Below, piece by piece: positions 1-8,918 of a stretch of DNA of 64,000 nucleotides (its first letter is position 1; each line of letters opens with the position of its first letter). The notes beneath the pieces are model-generated. The model ran no database searches. It worked only from the letters and a program-made list of their open reading frames with translations, and was not told the DNA's origin. The translations under genes and the position numbers were made by a program. Origin of the DNA: Ferrimonas balearica (GTDB taxonomy: Bacteria > Pseudomonadota > Gammaproteobacteria > Enterobacterales > Shewanellaceae). The stretch spans positions 62,001 through 126,000 of the forward strand of contig NZ_JAHVHW010000006.1 in the NCBI RefSeq assembly GCF_019802055.1, written 5' to 3'.

Positions 1-54
1 TACCGGGATGCGCTGGCCTCACTGGCTCGTATCGCCGTTGAGCGCCGCAACTGA
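1..54 (+). CDS. ispB: Octaprenyl diphosphate synthase, C-terminal end (partial)
   Basis: Only the last 17 codons are in the window, ending YRDALASLARIAVERRN before a TGA at 52-54. This tail resembles the C-terminus of E. coli IspB (REALIGLAHIAVQRDR, from memory). IspB makes the all-trans octaprenyl side chain of ubiquinone and menaquinone. It is followed by a bidirectional hairpin shared with the convergent mdh. The fragment is short, so the call rests on the C-terminal motif and remembered mdh-ispB proximity in Vibrio-type genomes; the rest of the gene lies outside the window. Confidence 0.65.
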   Translation, partial: YRDALASLARIAVERRN

Positions 55-80
55 GCGCCCGAAACGCACCCACAAAAAAA

Positions 81-103
81 GCGCCCTCAGGGGCGCTTTT
101 TTT
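81..103. terminator. Bidirectional rho-independent terminator (ispB / mdh)
   Basis: Stem gcgccc (81-86), loop tcag, stem gggcgc (91-96), followed by seven T on the plus strand and preceded by seven A, so it can end both ispB (+) and mdh (-). Confidence 0.85.
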
Positions 104-114
104 ATTGAGCCGGC

Positions 115-1053
115 TTAGCCGTTCACAAAGGCTTCGCCCTTGCTGATGTCGCCGCTCAGAGTCTCCAGCATGCCATCCAGAGCCTGCTTCTCGAAGTCGC
201 TCAGGGCACCGTAGGAAAGCACCTTCTCAACGCCATTCACACCCAGCTCAACCGGCTGAGCGAAGAAACGGGTGTGCTCACCGGCACCTTCCACGTAAGC
301 GCACTCAACAACGCCCTTCTCGCCCTGCAGAGCGCGAACAACGGAGATGCCGAAACGGCAGGCAGCCTGAGCCATGGACAGAGTGGCACTGCCACCACCA
401 GCTTTGGCTTCCACCACTTCGGTGCCCGCGTTCTGGATTCGGTGAGTCAGGCTGGCAATCTCTTCATCGCTGAAGGAAACCCCCTCAACCTGGGACAGCA
501 GCGGCAGGATGGTAACGCCGCTGTGGCCACCAATCACATTGATCTTCACCGCTTCCGGGCTCAGGCCTTTGGCTTCGGCGATAAAGGTTTCGGAGCGGAT
601 CACGTCCAGAGTGGTCACACCGAACAGCTTGTTCTTATCGTAAACGCCCGCGTTCTTCAGCACCTCGGCGGCAATGGCCACAGTGGTGTTTACCGGGTTG
701 GTGATCACACCGATGCAGGCTTTCGGCGCTACCTCAGCCACTTTACCCACCAGGTTACGGATGATGCCGGCGTTCACATTGAACAGGTCGGCACGGTCCA
801 TGCCGGGCTTACGCGCCACACCGGCGGAGATCAACACCAGGTCGGCGCCTTCCAGTGCCGGAGTCGGGTCTTCACCCGCATAACCCTTGGCGTTCACTGC
901 GGTCGGGATATGGCTGATGTCTACCGCCACACCGGGAGTGACCGGAGCGATATCATAAAGGGCCAGATCGCTGCCCTTGGGCAGATTCAGCTTCAACAAC
1001 AGGGCCAGAGCCTGACCAATGCCACCCGCGGCACCCAGTACTGCAACTTTCAT
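115..1053 (-). CDS. mdh: Malate dehydrogenase (NAD)
   Basis: Interconverts malate and oxaloacetate with NAD in the cytoplasmic TCA cycle. The 312-aa protein begins [20 protein letters not shown], a Rossmann fold with GxxGxxG. It carries the substrate arginine region [13 protein letters not shown], the NPVNTTV segment and the catalytic histidine in [12 protein letters not shown], as in E. coli Mdh (also 312 aa). The frame is open for 31 codons further upstream. The start at 1053 is chosen because GGAG precedes it and because the family begins MKVAVLGA. It is divergent from argR with 248 bp between them, and ends at a terminator shared with ispB. Confidence 0.98.
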   Translation of the reverse strand: MKVAVLGAAGGIGQALALLLKLNLPKGSDLALYDIAPVTPGVAVDISHIPTAVNAKGYAGEDPTPALEGADLVLISAGVARKPGMDRADLFNVNAGIIRNLVGKVAEVAPKACIGVITNPVNTTVAIAAEVLKNAGVYDKNKLFGVTTLDVIRSETFIAEAKGLSPEAVKINVIGGHSGVTILPLLSQVEGVSFSDEEIASLTHRIQNAGTEVVEAKAGGGSATLSMAQAACRFGISVVRALQGEKGVVECAYVEGAGEHTRFFAQPVELGVNGVEKVLSYGALSDFEKQALDGMLETLSGDISKGEAFVNG

Positions 1054-1206
1054 CGTGTTCTCCATCTTTCCGTTGATGTGACGTGGATCATCTTTCCAAC
1101 TGGCGCCAACAATACCCAAAGCCAATTCTGATGGCAATGCGACCAAGGGTGGTTGCCTAACCAGTCATCACATTCAGCAATAAGTTGGTGTCACTGAACC
1201 CCAATC

Positions 1207-1245
1207 GGTGAATTTTTATTCCCATCATATGAATATCACTTGCTT
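1207..1245. promoter_or_regulatory. Tandem ARG boxes (ArgR operator) upstream of argR
   Basis: Two 18-bp boxes separated by 3 bp. Box 1 (1207-1224) contains TGAATTTTTATTC, almost the consensus TGAATwwwwATTCA. Box 2 (1228-1245) contains TGAATATCACTTG. The two TGAAT motifs are exactly 21 bp apart, the arrangement bound by one ArgR hexamer. The position, about 57 bp before argR, points to autoregulation; an effect on divergent mdh is possible. Confidence 0.8.
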
Positions 1246-1301
1246 TTTAAGCAGACCTTATTCAAAGTGGCCCTGTCCAAACGGCAGAATCGATTAAGAC
1301 A

Positions 1302-1772
1302 ATGAGAAACGCCAACGCACAAGAAGAACTGGTACGCGCCTTCAAGTCCCTGCTGAAAGAGGAACGCTTCGGCTCTCAGGGGGAGATCGTGGCGGCACTG
1401 CAGGCCGCTGGCTTCAGCAACATCAACCAGTCCAAAGTCTCCCGGATGCTGAGTAAATTCGGCGCGGTTCGCACCCGGAATGCCAAGCAGGAGATGGTGT
1501 ACTGCCTGCCTGCAGAACTCGGTGTCCCCACCGCCAACGCCCAGCTGCGAAACCTGGTTCTGGATGTGGACAACAACGGCGCGATGATCGTGGTGCGCAC
1601 CAGCCCGGGTGCCGCCCAGTTGATTGCCCGTCTGCTGGACTCCATGGGTAAAGCTGAGGGGATCCTGGGCACCATCGCAGGGGACGACACCATCTTTATC
1701 GCCCCCAGCCAGATTGAAGCCATGGCGGAGACGCAGGCGACGGTCAAAGAGCTGTTCAACTACCACGATTGA
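1302..1772 (+). CDS. argR: Arginine repressor
   Basis: Arginine-dependent hexameric DNA-binding regulator of arginine biosynthesis and catabolism. The 156-aa protein has an N-terminal winged helix (about residues 1-75, with [10 protein letters not shown] and NQSKVSRML like E. coli ArgR). The C-terminal oligomerisation and arginine-binding domain contains the [10 protein letters not shown] segment with the two aspartates that contact arginine. Length equals E. coli ArgR. The mdh/argR divergence is typical of enteric and Vibrio/Shewanella relatives. Tandem ARG boxes lie in its promoter region. Likely targets inside this window include the ast genes. Confidence 0.97.
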   Translation: MRNANAQEELVRAFKSLLKEERFGSQGEIVAALQAAGFSNINQSKVSRMLSKFGAVRTRNAKQEMVYCLPAELGVPTANAQLRNLVLDVDNNGAMIVVRTSPGAAQLIARLLDSMGKAEGILGTIAGDDTIFIAPSQIEAMAETQATVKELFNYHD

Positions 1773-1785
1773 ACCGCCCTGATAC

Positions 1786-1814
1786 AAAAACGCCCGGCCT
1801 AAGCCGGGCGTTTT
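1786..1814. terminator. Bidirectional terminator (argR / DyP peroxidase)
   Basis: Stem cgcccggc (1791-1798), loop ctaa, stem gccgggcg (1803-1810), flanked by A5 upstream and T4 downstream; it lies between two convergent genes. Confidence 0.85.
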
Positions 1815-1829
1815 GCGTTTGGAGCTCTG

Positions 1830-2750
1830 TTACAGGCCTGCGGCCTGCTCCAGAAAATCGATGGAGGGGGCAAAGAACGCCGCACCACTCACCGCCTGAG
1901 TGTATTTGAGCAGATGGTCGTAGTGCTCGCCGTCGCCATGAATCATCGACTTCAGCTGGTTGGTGAAGTGCTGGGGCGTTTTGCAGCAGGCGATAAAGAA
2001 CAGGCCCTGCTCCTGCATGTTGCCATAGGGCATGCTCTGACGCAGAAGCTCCATGCTGCTGCCATCTTCGTGCTTCAGGTTGACCCGCTTAATGTGGGCA
2101 AAGCCCGGCTTGGCCGCGCTGGGGTACTCCACGTTCTCCACCTTGGTGCGACCGATAGTGTCTTCCTGAGTCTTCAGGGACTGACGCTCCCACAGCGGCA
2201 TGTTGTGCACGTAGCGCTGGGTGTGGATGTAGCTGCCGCCAGCGAAAGCGCTGTCTTCCGCGCCCACCAGAGCCACCTGACGGCGGTTAGTACCGGTCGG
2301 GTTTTCAGTGCCGTCGACGAAGCCGGTCAGGTCGCGGTTATCCAGGTAACGGAAGCTGCGAACCTCCTCCACCAGTTCGGCAAGACCAGCCAGACGGCGG
2401 CACACCTCAGTAGCGGCGATGTGGTTCACGTCCAACCGGTCGCTGCGGATATGAACAAACAGATCCACCGGCTGACTCGGGGCGCTGCGGTCCTCGGCTT
2501 CAAAGCTCGGGAACGGCGCCAACTCGGCGGGACGCGCCTCCGGGTAGAGGGTGTCCCAGTAGTTGGAACCGATGGCCACAAAGCCATTGAAGGCACAATC
2601 CGCGTTGCGATCCGCAGAGGACTGCATCCAGGCTGCCAGACCGGCAATCACCCGGGGCAGCGTCGCTTCAGCGCCTTCTGTGGCATTAAACATCAAATAG
2701 ATGCCGTGCAGATTTCCCTCTGCACAGATCCCACCCTGCTCCCTGGGCAT
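1830..2750 (-). CDS. DyP-type heme peroxidase, YfeX-like
   Basis: Dye-decolorising peroxidase family (cytoplasmic class B, YfeX-like); oxidises porphyrinogens and other donors with H2O2. The 306-aa protein has the family signature GFVDGTENP (GxxDG), with the catalytic Asp in DGTEN. A heme-ligand His is expected near FVHIRSD or in the C-terminal half. IGRTKVENVEYPS and the RQSMPYG segment also match YfeX. No signal peptide is seen. The frame is open upstream, but the start at 2750 has AAGGAAGG seven bases before the ATG, while the upstream ATGs have none. It is the last gene after fbpABC on the same strand, 127 bp downstream of fbpC, so a link to iron handling is possible but not proven. Confidence 0.92.
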   Translation of the reverse strand: MPREQGGICAEGNLHGIYLMFNATEGAEATLPRVIAGLAAWMQSSADRNADCAFNGFVAIGSNYWDTLYPEARPAELAPFPSFEAEDRSAPSQPVDLFVHIRSDRLDVNHIAATEVCRRLAGLAELVEEVRSFRYLDNRDLTGFVDGTENPTGTNRRQVALVGAEDSAFAGGSYIHTQRYVHNMPLWERQSLKTQEDTIGRTKVENVEYPSAAKPGFAHIKRVNLKHEDGSSMELLRQSMPYGNMQEQGLFFIACCKTPQHFTNQLKSMIHGDGEHYDHLLKYTQAVSGAAFFAPSIDFLEQAAGL

Positions 2751-2877
2751 GCGTCCTTCCTTGTTGGTCATTTCATTGGACATGGTCAGTACCGACAGAT
2801 CTGATTTCAAACACACAGTCTGCGCAGTGCCAGAGAGACTGGCAAGCCGCCAACAGGAAAAGATTGATTTATACCAA

Positions 2878-3906
2878 TTAAAACAGCACCAAAGCGTGTG
2901 GCAGCGCCGCTACCGCAACCCGTTGTCCCTGTTCCAGCGTGATCAGTCCCGAGCGTACCGCAAGCTCCACCGGGCCAACACTGACCTGGTAATCGCAGTA
3001 GGTGCCCTTAAACCGTCTGGCGGTGATCACGCCACTGCCCTGCTCATCCGGTTCCAGCGCCAGTTGCTGGGGTCGCAGCAACAGAGCACCACGGTGGGTT
3101 GGCGGGAAGCGCAGCGGGCTGATGCTCTCAATCTCTCCCAACGGCGTCGATACCGCGTGTTCGCTGGCAACCACCACATCCAGATAGTTGCCTCCCCCCA
3201 GAAAATCCGCCACAAAGCGGCTGACCGGGCGGTAGTAGAGCTCCTCGGCAGGCCCCGTCTGCACTACCTTGCCCTCATGCAGGATCGCCAGACGATCGGC
3301 AAAGGCAAACGCCTCCTCCTTGGAGTGGGTCACGAAGATGGCACTGACGCCCTGCGAACGCAGAATCGATCGGATCTCCGCCATCAGCTCCCCACGAACC
3401 TGGCTGTCGATGTTGGAGAAAGGCTCATCCAGCAGCAACAACTTCGGCTTGTACGCCAATGCACGAGCGATCGCCACGCGCTGCTGCTGGCCACCGGAAA
3501 GTTCGTGGATGTAACGCTTGTCCAGGCCATCCAGCTTCACCAGATGAATCATCTCCTCCACCCGGGTCTTCGCTTCCGCCTTGGGCCAGTGACGCAGCCC
3601 AAAGGCGATGTTCTGCGCCACGGTAAGGTGGGGGAAAAGTGCGTAGTCCTGAAAGATCACGCCGATGCCACGCTGCTCAGCGGGCACCAGTTGTTCAGCG
3701 GAGGAGATCACCTGTCCGTCCAGGGTCACGCTACCGCCGTGCACCGGCATCAGACCGGCAATGGCACGAAGCAGGGTGGTCTTGCCGCAGCCGCTGGGGC
3801 CCAGCAGTGCCAGGATCTCATTTTCAGCAAGCGCCACTGCCAGATCAGACAGAACCCGCTTGCCATCGTATTCGCATACCAGCGCGTCAACGCGAAGTTT
3901 CGACAT
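2878..3906 (-). CDS. fbpC: Ferric iron ABC transporter, ATP-binding protein
   Basis: Energises Fe(III) uptake across the inner membrane with FbpB. The 342-aa protein has Walker A GPSGCGKTT (about 35-43), Q-loop FQDYALFPHL, signature LSGGQQQRVAIARAL, Walker B LLLLDEPFSNID and the switch HSKEEAFAFADR. A C-terminal TOBE-like regulatory domain is typical of the FbpC/AfuC/PotA group. Its ATG overlaps the fbpB stop by one base (TGATG), indicating translational coupling. The substrate assignment rests on the neighbouring binding protein. Confidence 0.93.
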   Translation of the reverse strand: MSKLRVDALVCEYDGKRVLSDLAVALAENEILALLGPSGCGKTTLLRAIAGLMPVHGGSVTLDGQVISSAEQLVPAEQRGIGVIFQDYALFPHLTVAQNIAFGLRHWPKAEAKTRVEEMIHLVKLDGLDKRYIHELSGGQQQRVAIARALAYKPKLLLLDEPFSNIDSQVRGELMAEIRSILRSQGVSAIFVTHSKEEAFAFADRLAILHEGKVVQTGPAEELYYRPVSRFVADFLGGGNYLDVVVASEHAVSTPLGEIESISPLRFPPTHRGALLLRPQQLALEPDEQGSGVITARRFKGTYCDYQVSVGPVELAVRSGLITLEQGQRVAVAALPHALVLF

Positions 3907-5537
3907 CAGTGAACATGCTCCAAACTGCGATTGAGGTAGATCACCGGAACCAGGCCAACCAGCACAATCACCAGTGCGGGCAGCGCTCCCAGTTCCAGAG
4001 CCTCATCGGAGACAAATTGATACACGTAAGTGGCCAGTGTTTCAAAGCCAATCGGCTTCAGCAGCAAGGCTGCGGGCAACTCCTTCATCGCCTCAATAAA
4101 GACGATAAGTGCCGCCGCCAGCATGCCCCGGCGTACCAAGGGCAGATGCACATGGCGCAGCAGTGAAGCGGGGCCATAACCCATGGTGGACCCGGCCATA
4201 TCTAAAGTGGGGCTCACCCGTTTAAAGCTCGACTCGATGCTGCCCAGTGCCACCGCCAGGAAACGCACCGTATAACCAAACACGATGGCCACCATGGAAC
4301 CGGACAACACCAGCCCCGGCAAACCAAGGCCCAGCCACTCTGCCAGATCATTAATGGCAAAATCAGCGCGGGTCAGCGGGATCAGGATGCCGATCGCCAG
4401 AACGGTTCCCGGTAGAGCGTAACCAAATCCGGCCAGGCGGCTGGGCCAGCGGTCCCACTTACGGGGACTGACCCGAGCCAGAAACTGGAGACCCAGCGCA
4501 ATCACCACGGTCAGTGCGGCCACGAGGGCAGAGACCATCAGGCTATTGGCGCTGTAGCTCCAGAACGCGCTGAGCGACTCCGGATCAAAATACTCAATCG
4601 CATAGTCGAGCAGGATAAGCGCCGGCAGCACGAAGGAGAGCAGCAACAGCACAGAGCAGAAGCCGGTGGCCAGAGCCGCCCGCCAGCCGGTGAGCAAGTA
4701 ACTGTAATCCTCGCTCTTGCCCTCTGCTTTCTGGAACTGTTGCTGACGGCGCCGGGCCATACGCTCACCAAACATCAGCAGCGCAATGCCCAACAACATC
4801 AGGGTGGAGAGGCGCGCAGCACTGCTCATGCTGCCGTGCCCCAGCCAGGTGTCGTAGACCGCCGTGGTCATGGTGTTGACCGCGAAATAACTCACGGTGG
4901 CAAAATCCGCCAGCGTTTCCATCGCCACCAGGGACAGTCCCACTGCGATAGCAGGGCGGGCCAGGGGCAGGCTGAGTCGGAAGAAGCTTCGCGTTGGAGT
5001 GCAGCCCAGCGTCCGGCTGGCCTGGATCAGGTTGCTGGCCTGCTCCAGAAACGCGGTACGCGCCAGCATAAAGACGTAGGGAAACAGCACCAGGGAGAGC
5101 ATGATGGCGGCGCCGCCGAGGGAGCGCACCGATGGGAAGTAGTAGTCTGCCGGCGATTGCCAGCCCGCCAGTTCACGCAGCATCTTCTGAACCGGACCGG
5201 CGTAATCCAGCAGGTCGGTATAGACGTAGGCCACGATGTAAGCAGGCATCGCCAGGGGCAGCAGCATCGCCCACTGGAACACTCGTTGTCCCGGGAAGCG
5301 GCACATCGCCACCAGCCAGGCAGCCGGGAGACCCAGCACCAGGCTGCCGAGGCAGACCATTAAGATCAGCAACACCGTGTTGGCCACGTAAGCGCTCAAC
5401 ACGGTGTTTTTAAGGTGTTGGAATGCCTCCTGATCGGGCTGCAGCGACTGCAGTATTAGCGCGATCAGGGGTAACATCAGGGCGGCCGCCATCAGGTAGC
5501 CGCCCACACTCCAACGTCGCGAGAGTGTCAGGATCAT
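3906..5537 (-). CDS. fbpB: Ferric iron ABC transporter, permease
   Basis: Inner-membrane permease of the Fbp system. At 543 aa it is a double-length permease with two fused halves, as in FbpB/SfuB: an N-terminal half of about six hydrophobic segments, a polar linker near residues 265-285 (GERMARRRQQQFQKAEGKSE), and a second half with six more. Each half has an EAA-like loop (ETLADFATVSYF in the first, EAMKELPAALLL in the second) that contacts the ATPase. Three bases separate it from the fbpA stop. Confidence 0.93.
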   Translation of the reverse strand: MILTLSRRWSVGGYLMAAALMLPLIALILQSLQPDQEAFQHLKNTVLSAYVANTVLLILMVCLGSLVLGLPAAWLVAMCRFPGQRVFQWAMLLPLAMPAYIVAYVYTDLLDYAGPVQKMLRELAGWQSPADYYFPSVRSLGGAAIMLSLVLFPYVFMLARTAFLEQASNLIQASRTLGCTPTRSFFRLSLPLARPAIAVGLSLVAMETLADFATVSYFAVNTMTTAVYDTWLGHGSMSSAARLSTLMLLGIALLMFGERMARRRQQQFQKAEGKSEDYSYLLTGWRAALATGFCSVLLLLSFVLPALILLDYAIEYFDPESLSAFWSYSANSLMVSALVAALTVVIALGLQFLARVSPRKWDRWPSRLAGFGYALPGTVLAIGILIPLTRADFAINDLAEWLGLGLPGLVLSGSMVAIVFGYTVRFLAVALGSIESSFKRVSPTLDMAGSTMGYGPASLLRHVHLPLVRRGMLAAALIVFIEAMKELPAALLLKPIGFETLATYVYQFVSDEALELGALPALVIVLVGLVPVIYLNRSLEHVH

Positions 5538-5540
5538 CGT

Positions 5541-6545
5541 TTACAGATCGAACTTAACCTCGTCGAGCAGCTTCACTGCTGTCGAGTGGTATTCAGCCAG
5601 CTTGGCCACCGGCAGTGCGTCCGCTTTGTACTGCCCCCAGGAAGCCACCAGCTCAGACGGGGCTACCTTCGGATTTACCGGGTATTCGTAGTTCAGCTCA
5701 GCGTACAGACCCTGGGCCTGCTCGCTGGAGAGGAACTCCAGCAGACGCTGACCGCCTTCCGGGTTTTTGGCGTGCTTAGCCATCACACCACCGGAGACGT
5801 TCATGTGTGCACCGCGATCGTTCTGGTTGGGGAAGTTGATCACTACCGCTTCGGCCCAGCCACGCTGGTTGTCGTCTTCCAGCATCTTGCCGAAGTAGTA
5901 GCTGTTACCGATGGCGTAGTCACACACGCCTTCCGCCACGGCACGCACCTGGGCACGGTCGTTACCCTGCGGCTTACGCGCCAGATTGGCTTTCACACCT
6001 TCCAGCCAGGCTTTGGTTTCCGCTTCACCGTGATGGGCGATCATGGAAGCCACCAGGGCGATGTTGTAGGCGTTCTTACCGGAGCGCATGCAGATTTTGC
6101 CCTTGAACGGGGCAGTCGCCAGGTCTTCGTAGCTGATGCCCTCGGCCGCACCGACACGGTCCTTGGCGCTGTAGATGTTACGAACACGCAGGGTCAGGGC
6201 GAACCAGTGGTTCTCCGGGTCACGGTACTGGCTCGGCAGGTTCTCATTCAGCACATCGCTCTGCACTGGCTGGGTCAGGCCCATATCCACCAGCGTTGCC
6301 AGACGAGAGATATCAGTGGTCAAAACAACGTCTGCCGGGGACAGGCGTCCTTCACGCTTCAGGCGCTCCTCAAGGCCGGTCTGGGCAAACACCACCTGTG
6401 TTTCGATGCCGGTTTCCTTGGTGAACATCTCCAGCATCGGCTCCACCAGGAACGGCTGACGGTAGGAATAAACAGTAACGGTCTGCGCTGCGGAAGCCAC
6501 GGAGCTGGCCATCAAGAGCAGAGCGGACAAAGCGAAGCGACCCAT
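5541..6545 (-). CDS. fbpA: Ferric iron ABC transporter, periplasmic binding protein
   Basis: Periplasmic Fe(III)-binding protein (FbpA/FutA/AfuA type). The 334-aa protein has a signal peptide (MGRFALSALLLMASSVASAA, cleavage after about residue 20), then TVTVYSYRQPFLVEPMLEMF typical of the family. The tyrosine pair in GNSYYFGKM is the expected iron ligand. AAGGAG lies ten bases before the chosen ATG. It is first in the order fbpA-fbpB-fbpC, and its promoter overlaps a Fur box. Binding of a different trivalent metal or a chelate cannot be excluded by sequence. Confidence 0.93.
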   Translation of the reverse strand: MGRFALSALLLMASSVASAAQTVTVYSYRQPFLVEPMLEMFTKETGIETQVVFAQTGLEERLKREGRLSPADVVLTTDISRLATLVDMGLTQPVQSDVLNENLPSQYRDPENHWFALTLRVRNIYSAKDRVGAAEGISYEDLATAPFKGKICMRSGKNAYNIALVASMIAHHGEAETKAWLEGVKANLARKPQGNDRAQVRAVAEGVCDYAIGNSYYFGKMLEDDNQRGWAEAVVINFPNQNDRGAHMNVSGGVMAKHAKNPEGGQRLLEFLSSEQAQGLYAELNYEYPVNPKVAPSELVASWGQYKADALPVAKLAEYHSTAVKLLDEVKFDL

Positions 6546-6567
6546 GGTGAAGAACTCCTTTTGTGAA

Positions 6568-6587
6568 ATAAGAATAATTATCTTTTA
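6568..6587 (-). promoter_or_regulatory. Fur box in the fbpA promoter
   Basis: On the minus strand the sequence reads AAGATAATTATTCTTAT, a close match to the Fur consensus GATAATGATAATCATTATC. It overlaps the expected transcription start of the fbpA promoter and so should repress it when iron is plentiful. Confidence 0.75.
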
Positions 6588-6591
6588 GATT

Positions 6592-6620
6592 AAAATAACC
6601 CTTAACCTGAAACCTATCAA
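6592..6620 (-). promoter_or_regulatory. Sigma70 promoter of fbpABC
   Basis: Minus strand TTGATA (-35, 6615-6620), 17-bp spacer, TATTTT (-10, 6592-6597). The start would fall near 6585, inside the Fur box. Confidence 0.6.
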
Positions 6621-6631
6621 TGACCAACATC

Positions 6632-6656
6632 AAAAAAAGCCCCCATAGAGGGGGCT
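6632..6656 (-). terminator. Terminator after amtB
   Basis: Stem agccccc (6638-6644), loop of five, stem gggggct (6650-6656); on the minus strand it is followed by seven U (A-run 6632-6638). Confidence 0.85.
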
Positions 6657-6690
6657 CCTTTCAACCTGTTTGCTCTGTTTTTGAGCGGGG

Positions 6691-7944
6691 TCAGCTTGCG
6701 CTCTTTACTGTGACGAACTCCGGGTAAGCGTCGATACCACAGTCGGAGAGATCCATACCGTCGTACTCCTCCTCCTGGGTGACCCGGATCCCCATGGTGG
6801 CTTTCAGTACACCCCAGGTCGCCAGACTTGCCGTAAACACCCAGCCAAAGATGACTGCGGCACCCGCCAACTGGCCAACCAGCGTGGCATCGCTATTGGA
6901 GAGGGGTACCACCAGCAGGCCAAACAGACCACAGACACCGTGAACGGAGATGGCGCCCACCGGGTCATCGATCTTGATCTTGTCCATGCCCACGATGGAG
7001 AACACCACCAGACCACCTGCAACGGCACCCACAACGGCTGCCAGAGTCAGCGAGGGGGAGAGCGGATCAGCGGTAATGGCCACCAGTCCTGCCAACGCGC
7101 CGTTGAGGATCATGGTCAGGTCCGCCTTACCCCAGGTCAGCTTACAGACAATGAGGGCAGCGATGGCGCCAAACGCAGCGGCAGAGTTGGTGTTCACAAA
7201 GATCTTGGCCACCGCCGACGCGTTCTCCGCATCGGAAACCATCAGCTGAGAGCCACCGTTGAAGCCGAACCAGCCCAGCCAGAGAATAAAGGTACCCAGG
7301 GTCGCCAGAGGCAGATTCGAGCCTGGGATCGGGTTAACGCTCCCATCGGGGTTGTACTTGCCCCGACGGGCCCCGAGAAGAAGCACCCCGGCAATCGCCG
7401 CAGCAGCGCCAGCCATGTGCACAATGCCGGAACCGGCAAAGTCCACAAAACCCAGTTTTTCGGAGACAAAGCCACCCCCCCAGGTCCAATATCCCTCAAC
7501 TGGATAGATAAAGCCGGTCAATACCACAGCGAAAGCCAGGAATGCCCAAAGTTTCATGCGCTCTGCGACCGCACCGGAGACAATCGACATGGCCGTTGCC
7601 ACAAACACCACCTGGAAGAAGAAATCCGACTCCAGTGCGTGGTCCGCATCATCCGCCTGGGTGCCAATCAGGCCGCCAATACTGGGTAGCCAGCTCCCTT
7701 CAGGGTTGTCCACGTACATGATGTGGTAACCCACCAGCAGGTACATGGCACAGGCGATGGCGTAGAGGCACATGTTCTTGGTCAGGATCTCGGTGGTGTT
7801 CTTGGAGCGGACCAGTCCCGCCTCCAGCATGGCGAAGCCCGCCGCCATCCACATCACCAAGGCCCCGGAAATCAGAAAATAGAAGGTGTCCAGCGCGAAG
7901 CGCAGCTCGGCTACGGTGGCACCCAATGCAGTCACTTGTTCCAT
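6691..7944 (-). CDS. amtB: Ammonium transporter
   Basis: Inner-membrane ammonium channel gated by the PII protein GlnK. The 417-aa protein has about eleven hydrophobic segments and no clear signal peptide. The early motif GFAMLEAGLVRSKN and the family signature region DFAGSGIVHMAGA are present; pore residues sit in these segments and in SVHGVCGLFG. The start follows AGGGGGAG. It lies 14 bp after glnK on the same strand, the near-universal glnK-amtB operon, under the sigma54-type promoter upstream of glnK. Confidence 0.97.
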   Translation of the reverse strand: MEQVTALGATVAELRFALDTFYFLISGALVMWMAAGFAMLEAGLVRSKNTTEILTKNMCLYAIACAMYLLVGYHIMYVDNPEGSWLPSIGGLIGTQADDADHALESDFFFQVVFVATAMSIVSGAVAERMKLWAFLAFAVVLTGFIYPVEGYWTWGGGFVSEKLGFVDFAGSGIVHMAGAAAAIAGVLLLGARRGKYNPDGSVNPIPGSNLPLATLGTFILWLGWFGFNGGSQLMVSDAENASAVAKIFVNTNSAAAFGAIAALIVCKLTWGKADLTMILNGALAGLVAITADPLSPSLTLAAVVGAVAGGLVVFSIVGMDKIKIDDPVGAISVHGVCGLFGLLVVPLSNSDATLVGQLAGAAVIFGWVFTASLATWGVLKATMGIRVTQEEEYDGMDLSDCGIDAYPEFVTVKSAS

Positions 7945-7958
7945 TGTGTCACTCCCCC

Positions 7959-8306
<348 letters not shown>

Positions 8307-8338
8307 CTAATCCCTGCTGTCGCTGGTAACATCCTCCT

Positions 8339-8354
8339 TACAACTGCTGTGCCA
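8339..8354 (-). promoter_or_regulatory. Sigma54 promoter of glnK-amtB
   Basis: Minus strand TGGCAC-AGCAG-TTGTA, one mismatch from the consensus TGGCAC-N5-TTGCA, with the invariant GG and the -12 G/T context at the right spacing. It lies 42 bp upstream of the glnK start codon. Confidence 0.75.
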
Positions 8355-8416
8355 TAAATTTTTATTCATATTTTTCATTAGCTTATTCACAAGCTCGGTC
8401 GACGACGCAAAAAATT

Positions 8417-8464
8417 CGCACCGCTTTGAAACAGTTAATTACAGCGGGGCACCAAATTGGTGCA
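8417..8464. promoter_or_regulatory. NtrC enhancer sites upstream of glnK
   Basis: A near-perfect NtrC dyad GCACC-aaatt-GGTGCA spans 8449-8464 (consensus TGCACY-N5-GGTGCA). A weaker half-conserved copy (GCACC-gcttt-GaaaC) begins at 8419, about 30 bp (three turns) away. Both sit about 75-110 bp upstream of the sigma54 promoter, the usual enhancer distance. Confidence 0.7.
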
Positions 8465-8513
8465 TAAATGAGCAACACAAATGTAGAGAGAGGGTTTGGC
8501 GGATTGGAGAAGC

Positions 8514-8540
8514 AAAACGCCCGCTCATTAGGAGCGGGCG
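8514..8540 (-). terminator. Terminator after the YeaQ-like gene
   Basis: Stem cgcccgctc (8518-8526), loop attag, stem gagcgggcg (8532-8540), followed on the minus strand by four U. Confidence 0.7.
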
Positions 8541-8574
8541 TTACGTTCAATCAATAAGTCGAACATTAGGCTCT

Positions 8575-8823
8575 TCAGGTTCGCAACTTGTTGTAGATAA
8601 AGAGCACCAACAACGCACCAAGGACCGCGAGAACCAAAGAGCCGATATCAAAACCGGAGACTCCCCCCCAGCCCAGCATCTGCCCGATGTAGCCACCGAC
8701 AAAAGCACCGGCGATCCCCAGCAGGATGGTCATAACCATCCCGCCGCCATCCGGTCCAGGCATGATCCACTTGGCCAGCGCCCCGACGATCAGACCCAGA
8801 ACAATCCAGCTGATAAAGCCCAT
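8575..8823 (-). CDS. GlsB/YeaQ/YmgE-family small membrane protein
   Basis: An 82-aa protein of three hydrophobic segments with glycine-rich packing: MGFISWIVLGLIVGALAKWI, then ILLGIAGAFVGGYIGQML, then a C-terminal helix ending IYNKLRT. This is the transglycosylase-associated (PF04226) family of small inner-membrane proteins, often induced by envelope or acid stress; the biochemical role is unknown. It is a single gene with its own terminator, between glnK and nrfA. Confidence 0.88.
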   Translation of the reverse strand: MGFISWIVLGLIVGALAKWIMPGPDGGGMVMTILLGIAGAFVGGYIGQMLGWGGVSGFDIGSLVLAVLGALLVLFIYNKLRT

Positions 8824-8918
8824 ATTCGGCTCCTTAGTTGTGACCAGTTCCAGATAACCCTAGTCGGTTCCAAAAAAAACGCCCCCGCAGAATGCAGGGG
8901 CGTTGTTTCTATCGGAGG

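Noticed and set aside
1914-2804. Plus-strand frame of 296 codons opposite the DyP gene
   Set aside because: Shadow of the minus-strand peroxidase; GC-rich genomes give such antisense frames and no family is recognised.
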